Shown here one piece after another: positions 1 to 7,801 of a DNA stretch of 64,000 nt. A program made the translations under genes and the position numbers. The stretch's first letter is position 1. The number at the start of each line of letters is the position of its first letter. The DNA comes from Hyphomicrobiales bacterium. Its GTDB lineage: Bacteria; Pseudomonadota; Alphaproteobacteria; Rhizobiales; Rhizobiaceae. Location: contig UCMW01000016.1 in NCBI GenBank assembly GCA_900473745.1, positions 44,062-108,061 of the forward strand, read 5' to 3'. Under the pieces are notes generated by a model. The model was not told where the DNA came from. It saw nothing but the letters and a program-made list of their open reading frames with translations, and did not search any database.

Positions 1-318
1 GCCCTCATCCGTCAGAAAAAGCCTCAAAACGCGCTTGTCCCGCTGATCGGCTCGCCGCTCGAGAAGGCCCCGCTTTTCCATTTGTGGCAGAAGCATGCTC
101 ATGTTGGAGCGCCCGACGAGTAACTTGCGGGCCAATTCCTGCTGGGAAATACCCTCGAAGCGATAGAGATTGACGAGGATGTCGAGATGCGGCGGCTTGA
201 TGTCGAGCGGCGCCAGAGCACGGCCGAGCGCCTGCTGCATCAGCTGGCAGGCGCGGGCAACCGATATCCAGCTGCGAAATCGAGGATGGTCCCAGGGGAA
301 GGCTTGCTTTTTGTTCAT
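1..318 (-). CDS. MarR-family transcriptional regulator (C-terminus cut by window edge)
   Basis: Reading leftwards from an ATG at 316-318 gives 106 residues that stay open to base 1, so the 3' end lies outside the window. The protein has the MarR winged-helix layout: an N-terminal helix, then PPHLDILVNLYRFEG, the recognition helix region QQELARKLLVGRSNMSMLL, and the wing LLERRADQRDKRVLRLFLT, whose DxRxxR-like core (ADQRDKR) is typical of the family. MarR proteins bind palindromes as dimers and are usually released by small phenolic or oxidant ligands; the ligand here is unknown. It is transcribed divergently from the alpha/beta hydrolase at 366, with 47 bp between the two starts. That arrangement suggests it controls both itself and the hydrolase. 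Confidence 0.88.
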   Translation of the reverse strand, partial: MNKKQAFPWDHPRFRSWISVARACQLMQQALGRALAPLDIKPPHLDILVNLYRFEGISQQELARKLLVGRSNMSMLLPQMEKRGLLERRADQRDKRVLRLFLTDEG

Positions 319-331
319 TCTTGTACTTTAT

Positions 332-347
332 TGTTCATCATTGAACA
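332..347. promoter_or_regulatory. Candidate MarR operator (inverted repeat TGTTCA-N4-TGAACA)
   Basis: A perfect 6-bp inverted repeat, TGTTCA then TCAT then TGAACA, lies in the 47-bp gap between the divergent MarR and hydrolase start codons. A further TGTTCA half-site sits at 312-317, overlapping the MarR start. The size and position fit autoregulation by the neighbouring MarR protein. Binding is inferred, not shown. Confidence 0.5.
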
Positions 348-365
348 TTTGACGGGATTCCGACT

Positions 366-1292
366 ATGCCATCCTTTCCTCTCAAGGTCACCCGCCTGGC
401 TTTCGCGCAGCTGGAGAAGCTGTCACCCACTGTTGCGGGGCGCATTGCTTTCGAGCTCTTCTGCCGGACGCCGAGCCGACGCCCGAAAGGAGTCAAGGCA
501 AAGCAGGTCTTTCTCACAGGGCGCAATCGTCTGCGCCAGGCATCGACCGTGCGTCTTGCCTTGAGCCGCGGGATGGCGGCGGCGCATCATTTGCCGGCAG
601 ACTTGCATGGCGGGAGGACGAAGCGGATCCTTGTCGTCCATGGCTGGGGATCGCGGGCCGAGTATCTGACCGATCTCGCCCTGGGGCTTCGTCGGAACGG
701 TGCTGAGATCGTCATCCTCGATCTTCCCGGCCATGGCGCCTCTAGCGGGCGGCGGCTCGATCTGAAGATCGCCGCCGAAGCGATCGTTGCGGCCGAACGG
801 CATTTCGGGCATTTCGACGGGGTCGTCGGCCATTCCTTCGGCGGGGCTGCCGTGATGATGGCGGCTGGACGCGTTTTTCCCGATCTCCGGTCGTTCCATC
901 CGGGACGCATCGCGCTCATCGGCTCGCCCTCCAGCATGGGTGAGGTTTTCCATGGCTTTGCGGCCATGGTCGGCCTCGGCCAAGGCAGCATCGGCGCGAT
1001 GCGGGCGCGGGCGATGGAGCTGGTCGGTGCGCGTGTGGAAGATCTGGACGGTGTCAGTGTCGCGCGGCGGATCGATAGGCCCTTGCTGGTCGTTCATGCC
1101 GAGGATGACAAGGAGGTCAATGTCGGCCATGCACAACGTTATATCGGTGTGTCGCCGCATGTGCGCCATCTCTGGGCCAACGGCCACGGCCATCGCCGGA
1201 TCGTCAGCGCGCCGGAGGTGATTCAGGCCGTCGCGTCCTTCCTTACAGAGGCTGATGGTCTGAGCCTGTCGGATGTCCGTGCCGTGTCATAG
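366..1292 (+). CDS. Alpha/beta hydrolase
   Basis: 308 residues. The alpha/beta-hydrolase core begins near residue 85 (RILVVHGWGSRAEYL, the oxyanion region after the HG dipeptide). The nucleophile elbow is GHSFGG with Ser at about residue 157. An acid is likely in VVHAEDDKEV and the catalytic His in ANGHGHRR near residue 275. The first 80 residues form a basic extension (SRRPKGVKAKQVFL) outside the fold. There is no signal peptide, so it is probably cytosolic. The start at 366 follows GGGATT at a usable distance. The substrate cannot be read from sequence. The divergent MarR gene and the operator-like repeat suggest induction by an aromatic or xenobiotic ester, which is inference. Confidence 0.85.
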   Translation: MPSFPLKVTRLAFAQLEKLSPTVAGRIAFELFCRTPSRRPKGVKAKQVFLTGRNRLRQASTVRLALSRGMAAAHHLPADLHGGRTKRILVVHGWGSRAEYLTDLALGLRRNGAEIVILDLPGHGASSGRRLDLKIAAEAIVAAERHFGHFDGVVGHSFGGAAVMMAAGRVFPDLRSFHPGRIALIGSPSSMGEVFHGFAAMVGLGQGSIGAMRARAMELVGARVEDLDGVSVARRIDRPLLVVHAEDDKEVNVGHAQRYIGVSPHVRHLWANGHGHRRIVSAPEVIQAVASFLTEADGLSLSDVRAVS

Positions 1293-1358
1293 AGCCGTCA
1301 TGCGACTTGCCTAAGCCGCCTTCATCGGAGATGTTAGGCGGTAACGGTGGAGCGATTC

Positions 1359-1967
1359 ATGACGATCATCAGCAGTGTCGAAGAATTGAAGGCTGTATAT
1401 GGCGAGGTCACCGAGGCCTCGACGGCCAAGGTCACTGCGTATCTGACACCTGCCTATCGACAGATGATCGACAAGTCGCCCTTCGTCGCGCTGGCGACTG
1501 TCGGTCCGGAGGGACTGGATTGTTCGCCTCGTGGAGACCGCGGTGCTGTCGTTCGAGTCGAGGACGAGAAGACGCTGGCGCTGCCGGACTGGCGCGGCAA
1601 CAACCGCATCGACTCGTTGCTCAACATCGTGCGAGACCCGCGTGTGGCGCTGATGTTCCTGATCCCGGGTTCGACCAGCGTCATGCGGATCAACGGGCGG
1701 GCCGTCGTCTCGGTTGCGCCGGATCTTCTCTCCAGCTTCGAAATGGAGGGACGTCATCCGCGCAGTGTCGTGGTGGTCACGATCGATGAGGCGTATTTCC
1801 AGTGCGCTCGGGCTGTGATGCGCGCCGAACTCTGGAACGCGGAGCGGCAGGTGGTCGCGGCCGACCTGCCGACACCGGGTGAGATGCTCAAGGCCGCCAA
1901 GGCGGACTTCGATCGCGACAGTTATGATCGGGAATGGCCGGCCCGTGCGGCCAAGACCATGTGGTAG
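1359..1967 (+). CDS. Pyridoxamine 5'-phosphate oxidase-fold (FMN-binding split-barrel) protein
   Basis: 202 residues from an ATG at 1359 preceded by GGTGGAG; a GTG four codons upstream is possible but has no better ribosome site. The core FVALATVGPEGLDCSPRGD, followed by LPDWRGNNRIDSLLNIVRDPRVALMFLIPG, is the split-barrel flavin fold of the PNPOx-like family whose members are about 200 residues (MSMEG_1061-like). RGNNR-x-DSLLNI is typical of that subgroup, whose members mostly lack a proven substrate. It is not PdxH, because the PdxH C-terminal substrate motif is absent. It ends 12 bp before the convergent diguanylate cyclase gene. Confidence 0.82.
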   Translation: MTIISSVEELKAVYGEVTEASTAKVTAYLTPAYRQMIDKSPFVALATVGPEGLDCSPRGDRGAVVRVEDEKTLALPDWRGNNRIDSLLNIVRDPRVALMFLIPGSTSVMRINGRAVVSVAPDLLSSFEMEGRHPRSVVVVTIDEAYFQCARAVMRAELWNAERQVVAADLPTPGEMLKAAKADFDRDSYDREWPARAAKTMW

Positions 1968-1979
1968 GTCTGCCCCGGC

Positions 1980-3044
1980 TTACCGCTTGTAGATCAGCCA
2001 GCTCTTGGCGAATTCCTTCTTCATCCCGTCTTCATAGGCCTTGGTGCGGTTGCGTCCCGCGTTCTTGGCGCAGTAGAGGGCAATGTCGGATCGCGCGTAA
2101 AGTTCGCCAGCATCCTCGGCTTCGGCTGCCATAGCAAAGCCCAGCGAGATAGTGATTGGCCCGTAATTTACGCCGGTTTTCGAATTCTTGAACGGCGTCG
2201 TTTCGAGCGCGGTGCGGATACGCTCGCAGATCTGGAACATCTCGTCGGCGGTATTGCCCTCGACGATGATAGCGAATTCTTCGCCACCGGTTCTCGCAAC
2301 GAAGCAGTCCTTGCGGACATTGTTTCGGATGACGGTGGCGACAGTCGCTAGGATCTTGTCTCCGACGGGATGCCCATAGACGTCGTTGACCTTCTTGAAG
2401 TTGTCGATATCGGCCAAGACGAGCGCCGCCAGAGGTCTGGCGCCACTCGTATAGACGGCGGCGAGTTTCTCGTCAAAAGCGCGGCGGTTGGCGATGCGTG
2501 TCAGCGAATCCGTATTGGCGATGCGCTTGTACTCGTCGAGTTCGCGCCGGACGTCGTCCATTTCCTGGGAGCGCTGCGACATCTGCACCACCGTCTCCTG
2601 GCCATGGGCCATGGTCGAGCCGGTGGCTTCCGTCAGGATGCTGATGGCACTGCGCAGGATGTCTGTGCTGTTGGCGCTCTTCGAATTGATGCGGTGATAG
2701 GTTTCGCCCAGCAGTCTGTTGTAGCTCTGCAGCGAGGACTGTTCTTGCTGCAGGGTGCGCAAGAGGCCGTCCAGTTCACCGATCAGCTTGGTATGAGCGT
2801 TTTCGATGACCCGGGTCTGGTGGTGGCCGAAATACTGTTCGCCGATCGCGTCGAGCTCGTCCTGGGTTGCCTTGCTGCCGAGGGCTGCGAGTTCACGGGT
2901 GAGCGACGGGTTGGAGCCGATATAGGCTTCGTAGAATAGTTCGTAGTTGCGCGGAATGGGGGCGACCCCCATTGAACGCATGGCGTAGGTAATGTGTGCC
3001 GCAACGTCAGGTGCCTGCGTTTTTGGCGGTGCCGCCGTCGTCAT
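1980..3044 (-). CDS. GGDEF diguanylate cyclase, cytosolic
   Basis: 354 residues from the ATG at 3044, which has GGAG about 8 bases upstream; an in-frame start at 3104 would add 20 residues without a good site. The N-terminal 150 residues form a helical sensory region (MRSMGVAPIPRNYELFYEAYIG) found with other alphaproteobacterial cyclases, then a coiled-coil linker, then the GGDEF domain from DSLTRIANRRAFDEKL. The active site reads RTGGEEF, so it should make cyclic di-GMP. The inhibitory I-site, normally RxxD ending five residues before the motif, reads RKDC, so product inhibition may be lost. There is no membrane segment. It faces the PNPOx gene and runs away from the fumarase gene. Confidence 0.9.
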   Translation of the reverse strand: MTTAAPPKTQAPDVAAHITYAMRSMGVAPIPRNYELFYEAYIGSNPSLTRELAALGSKATQDELDAIGEQYFGHHQTRVIENAHTKLIGELDGLLRTLQQEQSSLQSYNRLLGETYHRINSKSANSTDILRSAISILTEATGSTMAHGQETVVQMSQRSQEMDDVRRELDEYKRIANTDSLTRIANRRAFDEKLAAVYTSGARPLAALVLADIDNFKKVNDVYGHPVGDKILATVATVIRNNVRKDCFVARTGGEEFAIIVEGNTADEMFQICERIRTALETTPFKNSKTGVNYGPITISLGFAMAAEAEDAGELYARSDIALYCAKNAGRNRTKAYEDGMKKEFAKSWLIYKR

Positions 3045-3194
3045 TCGGCCAACTCCAGTGGTCGTCACTCGGCCCTCGAAGAGCCTAAGTAAAGTTAGGG
3101 GCAAATGATTGGAAAATGTTTAATGATCGCGCAATGACAATTTGTCGGTGCAAAATGAGCGGTAACTGCTCTTTTTTGTTAAGTATCTGCGAAA

Positions 3195-3236
3195 TAAGCA
3201 ATAAATGCCGTTGCGAAGAAGGCCTTCCGCAACGGC
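3195..3236 (-). terminator. Rho-independent terminator after the class I fumarase gene
   Basis: Nine-base arms GCCGTTGCG (3207-3215) and CGCAACGGC (3228-3236) form a hairpin. On the minus strand it is followed by a T-rich tract (ATTTATTGCTTATTT). It sits about 25 bp past the stop of the minus-strand fumarase gene. Confidence 0.6.
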
Positions 3237-3260
3237 AGTACGTCGGGTCCGGGGAAAAAA

Positions 3261-4868
3261 TCAGCCGAGATTGAATTCCTGGAAGAAATCATTGCCCTTG
3301 TCGTCTGTGACGATGAAGGCGGGGAAGTCTTCGACCTCGATCTTCCAGACGGCTTCCATGCCCAGTTCCGGATACTCCAGCACCTCGACCTTGCGGATGC
3401 AGTCCTGGGCGAGACGGGCGGCGGGGCCTCCGATCGAGCCGAGATAGAAGCCACCATGGGTCTTGCACGCCTCGCGTACGGCGCGCGAACGGTTGCCTTT
3501 GGCCAGCATGACCATGGAGCCGCCGAAGGACTGGAACTGGTCGACGTAACTGTCCATGCGGCCGGCAGTCGTCGGGCCGAAGGAGCCGGAGGCGTAGCCG
3601 GTCGGGGTCTTGGCCGGGCCGGCATAGTAGACCGGATGGTTCTTCATGTAGTCCGGCATGCCTTCGCCTTTTTCCAGCCGCTCGCGGATCTTGGAATGGG
3701 CGAGGTCGCGGGCGACGATGATCGTGCCTGTCAGGGACAGGCGCGTCTTGACCGGATGTCTGGTCAATTCGGCAAGGATCGTGCTCATTGGCTGGTTCAG
3801 GTCGATTTTGACCACCGACGAGGACAGCGCGGTGTCGTCGATCTCGGGCATGTACTTCGACGGGTCGGTTTCCAGTTGCTCGATATAGATGCCGTCCTTC
3901 GTAATCTTGCCTTTGGCCTGGCGGTCGGCGGAACAGCTGACACCGAGGCCGATCGGAAGCGAGGCGCCATGGCGCGGCAGGCGGATGACGCGCACGTCGT
4001 GACAGAAATACTTGCCGCCGAACTGGGCGCCGACACCCATGGATTGGGTCAGCTTGTGGATCTCCTGTTCCATCTCCAGATCGCGGAAGGCGTGGCCGCT
4101 CTCCGAGCCTTCGGTCGGAAGGTCGTCCAGATAACGCGCCGAGGCGAGCTTAACGGTCTTCAGCGTCATCTCGGCGGAGAGGCCGCCGATGACGATCGCC
4201 AAATGGTAGGGGGGACAGGCTGCCGTCCCTAACGTGAGGATCTTCTCCTTGAGGAAGTCGATCATGCGATCATGGGTCAGAAGCGAAGGCGTTCCCTGAT
4301 AGAGGAAGGTCTTGTTCGCCGAACCGCCGCCCTTGGCCATGAAGAGAAACTTGTAGGCGTCTTCGCCCTCTTCATAGAGGTCGATCTGGGCCGGCAGGTT
4401 GGTCTTGGTGTTCTTTTCCTCGAACATCTTGATCGGGGCGAGCTGCGAGTAGCGCAGATTGCGGCGCTCATAGGCGTCACGCACGCCTTCGGCGAGCGCT
4501 GCGTAGTCCTGCCCGTCGGTCCAGACGCGGCGGCCCTTCTTGCCCATGACAATCGCAGTCCCGGTATCCTGGCACATCGGCAGGATACCGCCGGCGGCGA
4601 TGTTAGCGTTCTTCAAAAGGTCGAATGCCACAAAGCGGTCGTTGTCGGTCGCCTCGGGGTCTTCGAGGATCGAGGCGAGCTGCTTCAGGTGGCCGGGGCG
4701 CAGGAGGTGATTGATGTCCGAGAGCGCGGTCTCGGCCAGCAGGCGCAGGCCTTCGGGCTCGACCGTCAGGATTTCCTGACCCTTGAAGGTCTCGACGGAA
4801 ACATGGTCGGAGGTGATCTTGCGATAAGGGGTCAGGTCTTCGCCAATTGGGAACAGATCGTCTGCCAT
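3261..4868 (-). CDS. fumA: Class I fumarate hydratase (oxygen-sensitive 4Fe-4S type)
   Basis: 535 residues, the usual length for FumA/FumB. It hydrates fumarate to malate in the TCA cycle with a [4Fe-4S] cluster. Cluster ligands are visible in [21 protein letters not shown] and [10 protein letters not shown]. The C-terminal beta domain ([32 protein letters not shown]) has the GxTxxxRMD signature. The start is the ATG at 4868, with AAAGG 8 bases upstream; the preceding GTG is less likely. A class II FumC lies 1.1 kb away with no sequence relation, so the cell has an iron-dependent and an iron-independent enzyme side by side. Confidence 0.95.
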   Translation of the reverse strand: MADDLFPIGEDLTPYRKITSDHVSVETFKGQEILTVEPEGLRLLAETALSDINHLLRPGHLKQLASILEDPEATDNDRFVAFDLLKNANIAAGGILPMCQDTGTAIVMGKKGRRVWTDGQDYAALAEGVRDAYERRNLRYSQLAPIKMFEEKNTKTNLPAQIDLYEEGEDAYKFLFMAKGGGSANKTFLYQGTPSLLTHDRMIDFLKEKILTLGTAACPPYHLAIVIGGLSAEMTLKTVKLASARYLDDLPTEGSESGHAFRDLEMEQEIHKLTQSMGVGAQFGGKYFCHDVRVIRLPRHGASLPIGLGVSCSADRQAKGKITKDGIYIEQLETDPSKYMPEIDDTALSSSVVKIDLNQPMSTILAELTRHPVKTRLSLTGTIIVARDLAHSKIRERLEKGEGMPDYMKNHPVYYAGPAKTPTGYASGSFGPTTAGRMDSYVDQFQSFGGSMVMLAKGNRSRAVREACKTHGGFYLGSIGGPAARLAQDCIRKVEVLEYPELGMEAVWKIEVEDFPAFIVTDDKGNDFFQEFNLG

Positions 4869-5040
4869 CACGGGGCCTTTCGCGGCACAAGCTGGAAATT
4901 CCGGTGGTTTACGGGCAAGGGCTTAAGATTTCAATGCGGCGAAAGCCTTAAGCTACACGTTGACAGGACGGGTAGCCTTCTGGGAAAGCCCATAGGCGAA
5001 CCTCTTCATCGTGAATGCCAGATCAGGAGCAAGACAAGGC

Positions 5041-5913
5041 ATGCCAATGGACTACGCCAACCGAGCGAAATGGCATCGGTCGATCGTCGCCATGATTTTT
5101 CTGGTCAGTTTCGTCTGCATCCATGTTCCTCTGATTGCGCTTCTGATCAATTTCGGAACAGCCTCGCAGTCCGATGCGCTGACGATCAGTCTCGTCGTGC
5201 TCGGCGCCACGCTCGTCGGCACCATCGCCTGTCTGGTGACCATGTGGTGGCTGACGCGGCCGCTGCGCAATCTGGCAATGGCGATCAGCCGCTATCGCAC
5301 GGGTGGCCCATTCGTGGAGGAGCGTCTCAACAAGCATGGCGACGACGAGATCGCCGTCGTGACGCGGGCCGTCTGCGGCATGGTCGGGGAGATCTCGGCG
5401 CTCGCCGAGCGCATCGAAGGCCAGCCAGGGCTCGATCCTCTGACAGGCCTTCTGAACGGCAGCGCCGCCTATGGCATGCAACTCGGCACGCTTGCTCGCC
5501 AGATCGGCAGCGGTGCGGAGATCGTCGTCGCAGTCTTCGAACTGGAAGCGGCAAATACACCCTTTGTGGGGCATGACCGCGAAACCGTCGATCTTGCCCT
5601 TGTGGCCGTGGGCGACGTCGTGCGCCAGCATTTTTCACCCCGGCCAGTGGCTGCTCGCATGTCCGACACGACCTTCGTGCTGCTCTTTCCCGGCGATGCA
5701 CCCTCCGCCGTATCCGCCTGTTGCGAGGCGATCAGGAAAACCGTCGCCGAACTCGAGGTCGGTCCTCTGGCGCGCGGCAGCCTGCGCGTGACGTTCGGGC
5801 TTGCCATTCGCCGCGGCAACGAGGCCATGGCGGACCTGCTGCACCAGGCTGACATGGCGCTCTTCCGGGCAAAGGACATCCGCCGCACCGGTCTGGAAGT
5901 GCTGCAGCGCTGA
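5041..5913 (+). CDS. Membrane protein with HAMP-like linker and degenerate GGDEF domain
   Basis: 290 residues from an ATG at 5041 preceded by AGGAGC. Two membrane helices (about residues 16-37 and 46-68) are followed by a HAMP-like segment (TRPLRNLAMAISRYRTGG) and then a GGDEF-fold domain starting at LDPLTGLLNG. The catalytic GGDEF motif is replaced by SDTTF in ARMSDTTFVLLFPG, and no RxxD I-site precedes it, so it should neither make nor bind cyclic di-GMP in the usual way. It could act as a GTP-sensing or protein-interaction module. It sits alone between fumA (divergent) and fumC (convergent). Confidence 0.85.
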   Translation: MPMDYANRAKWHRSIVAMIFLVSFVCIHVPLIALLINFGTASQSDALTISLVVLGATLVGTIACLVTMWWLTRPLRNLAMAISRYRTGGPFVEERLNKHGDDEIAVVTRAVCGMVGEISALAERIEGQPGLDPLTGLLNGSAAYGMQLGTLARQIGSGAEIVVAVFELEAANTPFVGHDRETVDLALVAVGDVVRQHFSPRPVAARMSDTTFVLLFPGDAPSAVSACCEAIRKTVAELEVGPLARGSLRVTFGLAIRRGNEAMADLLHQADMALFRAKDIRRTGLEVLQR

Positions 5914-5925
5914 CCGAGGAAGCGA

Positions 5926-5954
5926 ATGCGGCGGCCTGAAGTCCGCCGCCGCAT
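5926..5954. terminator. Hairpin between the GGDEF-like gene and fumC
   Basis: ATGCGGCGG (5926-5934) and CCGCCGCAT (5946-5954) form a 9-bp GC-rich stem in the 51-bp gap between the convergent genes. There is no clear T-tract on either strand, so its termination role is inferred from position. Confidence 0.4.
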
Positions 5955-5964
5955 GCCGTCTCCG

Positions 5965-7353
5965 TTACTGTGGTCCGATCATCAGTTCCGGACGCACAAA
6001 TTGATCGAATTCCTCGTTTGTCAGGTAACCGCCGCCGACCGCTTCTTCGCGTAGCGTGGTGCCGTTCTTGTGGGCCGTCTTCGCGATCTTGGCGCAGGTG
6101 TCGTAGCCGAGACGGCCGTTCAGCGCGGTCACCAGCATCAGCGAGTTCTCGACGCCCTTGCGGATGTTGTCCTCCCTTGCCTCGATGCCGACGACGCAAT
6201 TGTCGGTGAAGGAGACGGCGGCATCGCCCAAGAGCTGGACCGACTGGAGGAAGTTGTAGGCCATCATCGGATTGTAAACGTTGAGCTCGAAATGGCCCTG
6301 GCTGCCGGCGAAGGTGATCGCGGCCTGGTTTCCGAAGATGTGGGCGCAGACCTGGGTCAGCGCCTCGGACTGGGTCGGATTGACCTTGCCGGGCATGATC
6401 GAGGATCCCGGTTCGTTTTCCGGAAGGGCGAGCTCGCCGAGACCGGCGCGGGGGCCGGAACCGAGAAAGCGGATGTCGTTGGCGATCTTGAAGAGCGCGG
6501 CTGCGGCCGCATTGATGGCGCCATGGGCGAAAACCATGGCGTCATGGGCGGCGAGCGCCTCGAACTTGTTCGGTGCCGTGACGAAGGGCAGGGCGGAGAT
6601 CTTCGATATTTCCTCGGCCACTTTTTCGGCAAAGCCTATGGGAGCGTTCAACCCGGTCCCGACGGCGGTCCCGCCCTGGGCGAGTTCATAGAGCCCCGGA
6701 AGGGTGATCTCGATCCGCTTGATCGACGAGGCGACCTGCGCGGCATAGCCGGAAAACTCCTGGCCGAGCGTCAGCGGTGTTGCATCCTGGGTATGGGTGC
6801 GGCCGATCTTGATGATGTGGTCGAAGGCCTTGGCCTTGGCATCGAGGGCTGCATGCAGATGCTTCAGGGCCGGCAGAAGGTGGTGGACCACGTGTTCGGC
6901 GGCGGCGATATGCATGGCCGTCGGATAGGTGTCGTTCGAAGACTGGCTCATGTTGACATGGTCATTGGGATGCACCGGCTTCTTAGAGCCCATTTCCCCG
7001 CCCAGCATCTCGATGGCGCGGTTGGAGATAACCTCGTTGGCGTTCATGTTCGACTGCGTGCCGGAGCCGGTCTGCCAAACGACGAGCGGGAAGTGTTCGT
7101 TCAGCTTGCCGTCGATCACCTCCTGCGCCGCCGCGACGATGGGGTCACCGATGGCCGGGTCGAGCTTGCCGAGCGCCATGTTGGCGCGTGCCGCCGCCTG
7201 CTTGACAATGCCGAGTGCGCGGACGACCGGCAGCGGCTGCTTTTCCCAACCGATCTTGAAATTGCCGAGTGAGCGCTCGGCCTGGGCTCCCCAATAGCGA
7301 TCGGAGGCAACCTCGATCGGTCCGAAAGTGTCGGTTTCAGTGCGATTTTTCAT
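5965..7353 (-). CDS. fumC: Class II fumarate hydratase
   Basis: 462 residues, the normal FumC length. It catalyses reversible hydration of fumarate to malate without iron and belongs to the aspartase/fumarase superfamily. Visible signatures are the opening [38 protein letters not shown], the [14 protein letters not shown] segment and the superfamily motif [11 protein letters not shown]. The ATG at 7353 has AGGA about 7 bases upstream. It is a single gene with a 448-bp upstream region shared with the divergent L,D-transpeptidase gene. I see no SoxR- or Fur-type site that would explain how the two fumarases are balanced. Confidence 0.96.
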   Translation of the reverse strand: MKNRTETDTFGPIEVASDRYWGAQAERSLGNFKIGWEKQPLPVVRALGIVKQAAARANMALGKLDPAIGDPIVAAAQEVIDGKLNEHFPLVVWQTGSGTQSNMNANEVISNRAIEMLGGEMGSKKPVHPNDHVNMSQSSNDTYPTAMHIAAAEHVVHHLLPALKHLHAALDAKAKAFDHIIKIGRTHTQDATPLTLGQEFSGYAAQVASSIKRIEITLPGLYELAQGGTAVGTGLNAPIGFAEKVAEEISKISALPFVTAPNKFEALAAHDAMVFAHGAINAAAAALFKIANDIRFLGSGPRAGLGELALPENEPGSSIMPGKVNPTQSEALTQVCAHIFGNQAAITFAGSQGHFELNVYNPMMAYNFLQSVQLLGDAAVSFTDNCVVGIEAREDNIRKGVENSLMLVTALNGRLGYDTCAKIAKTAHKNGTTLREEAVGGGYLTNEEFDQFVRPELMIGPQ

Positions 7354-7801
7354 CTGATGTCCTGCCTTTGACGGTGGCTCTGGCTGGTGCCGCGAACTCT
7401 TCCTGCATTTAGGTTGGCGCCGGCCCCTTGCAAGGCGACCAACATAATCGGATTCAGCTTGTCAAGTAATTCGCCGGTGGCTCGCGTGGGGCCACTCTGT
7501 CTTGTAGCTGTGTCGTTTTCAGCACGTGTCACGACAAATTGTCTGCGGATTTCTGGGGGTATGCAGCGCAGCGCGATGCACGTTTTGTTAACATCAATCA
7601 AAATTTAACGAATATTTCCATTTAGTTTGCGTCCAGGCGATGGCTGCGATCGCGCATCGGGTCACGCTCAGTTGACGCTGACGGGCGAAGGTCTATGTCA
7701 CCGTTCAACTTTTCAATGAAAAGCCGATGGGCTAGTGATCCGCGCAACATGCGCATGTGCCGCGAGTGCGTCGGGACTTCGACCGGGAAATGGAACAGAG
7801 A
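7354..7801. other. Intergenic region between fumC and the L,D-transpeptidase gene
   Basis: 448 bp separate two divergent genes. The middle is AT-richer than its surroundings, with GTTAAC near 7590 and TTTAACG near 7605. No convincing gene is seen; an 83-codon minus-strand reading frame lacks a ribosome site and coding character. It must hold both promoters. Confidence 0.5.
7672..7699 (+). promoter_or_regulatory. Candidate sigma-70 promoter for the L,D-transpeptidase gene
   Basis: TTGACG (7672-7677) and TATGTC (7694-7699) are separated by 16 bp, about 100 bp upstream of the coding start. The -35 is good and the -10 is weak. Confidence 0.3.

Noticed and set aside
6070..7272. A 400-codon plus-strand open frame
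   Set aside because: Antisense to fumC; no motifs and no ribosome site.
7350..7601. An 83-codon minus-strand frame upstream of fumC
   Set aside because: No ribosome site, no coding character, and it overlaps the fumC start by four bases without a plausible upstream promoter.
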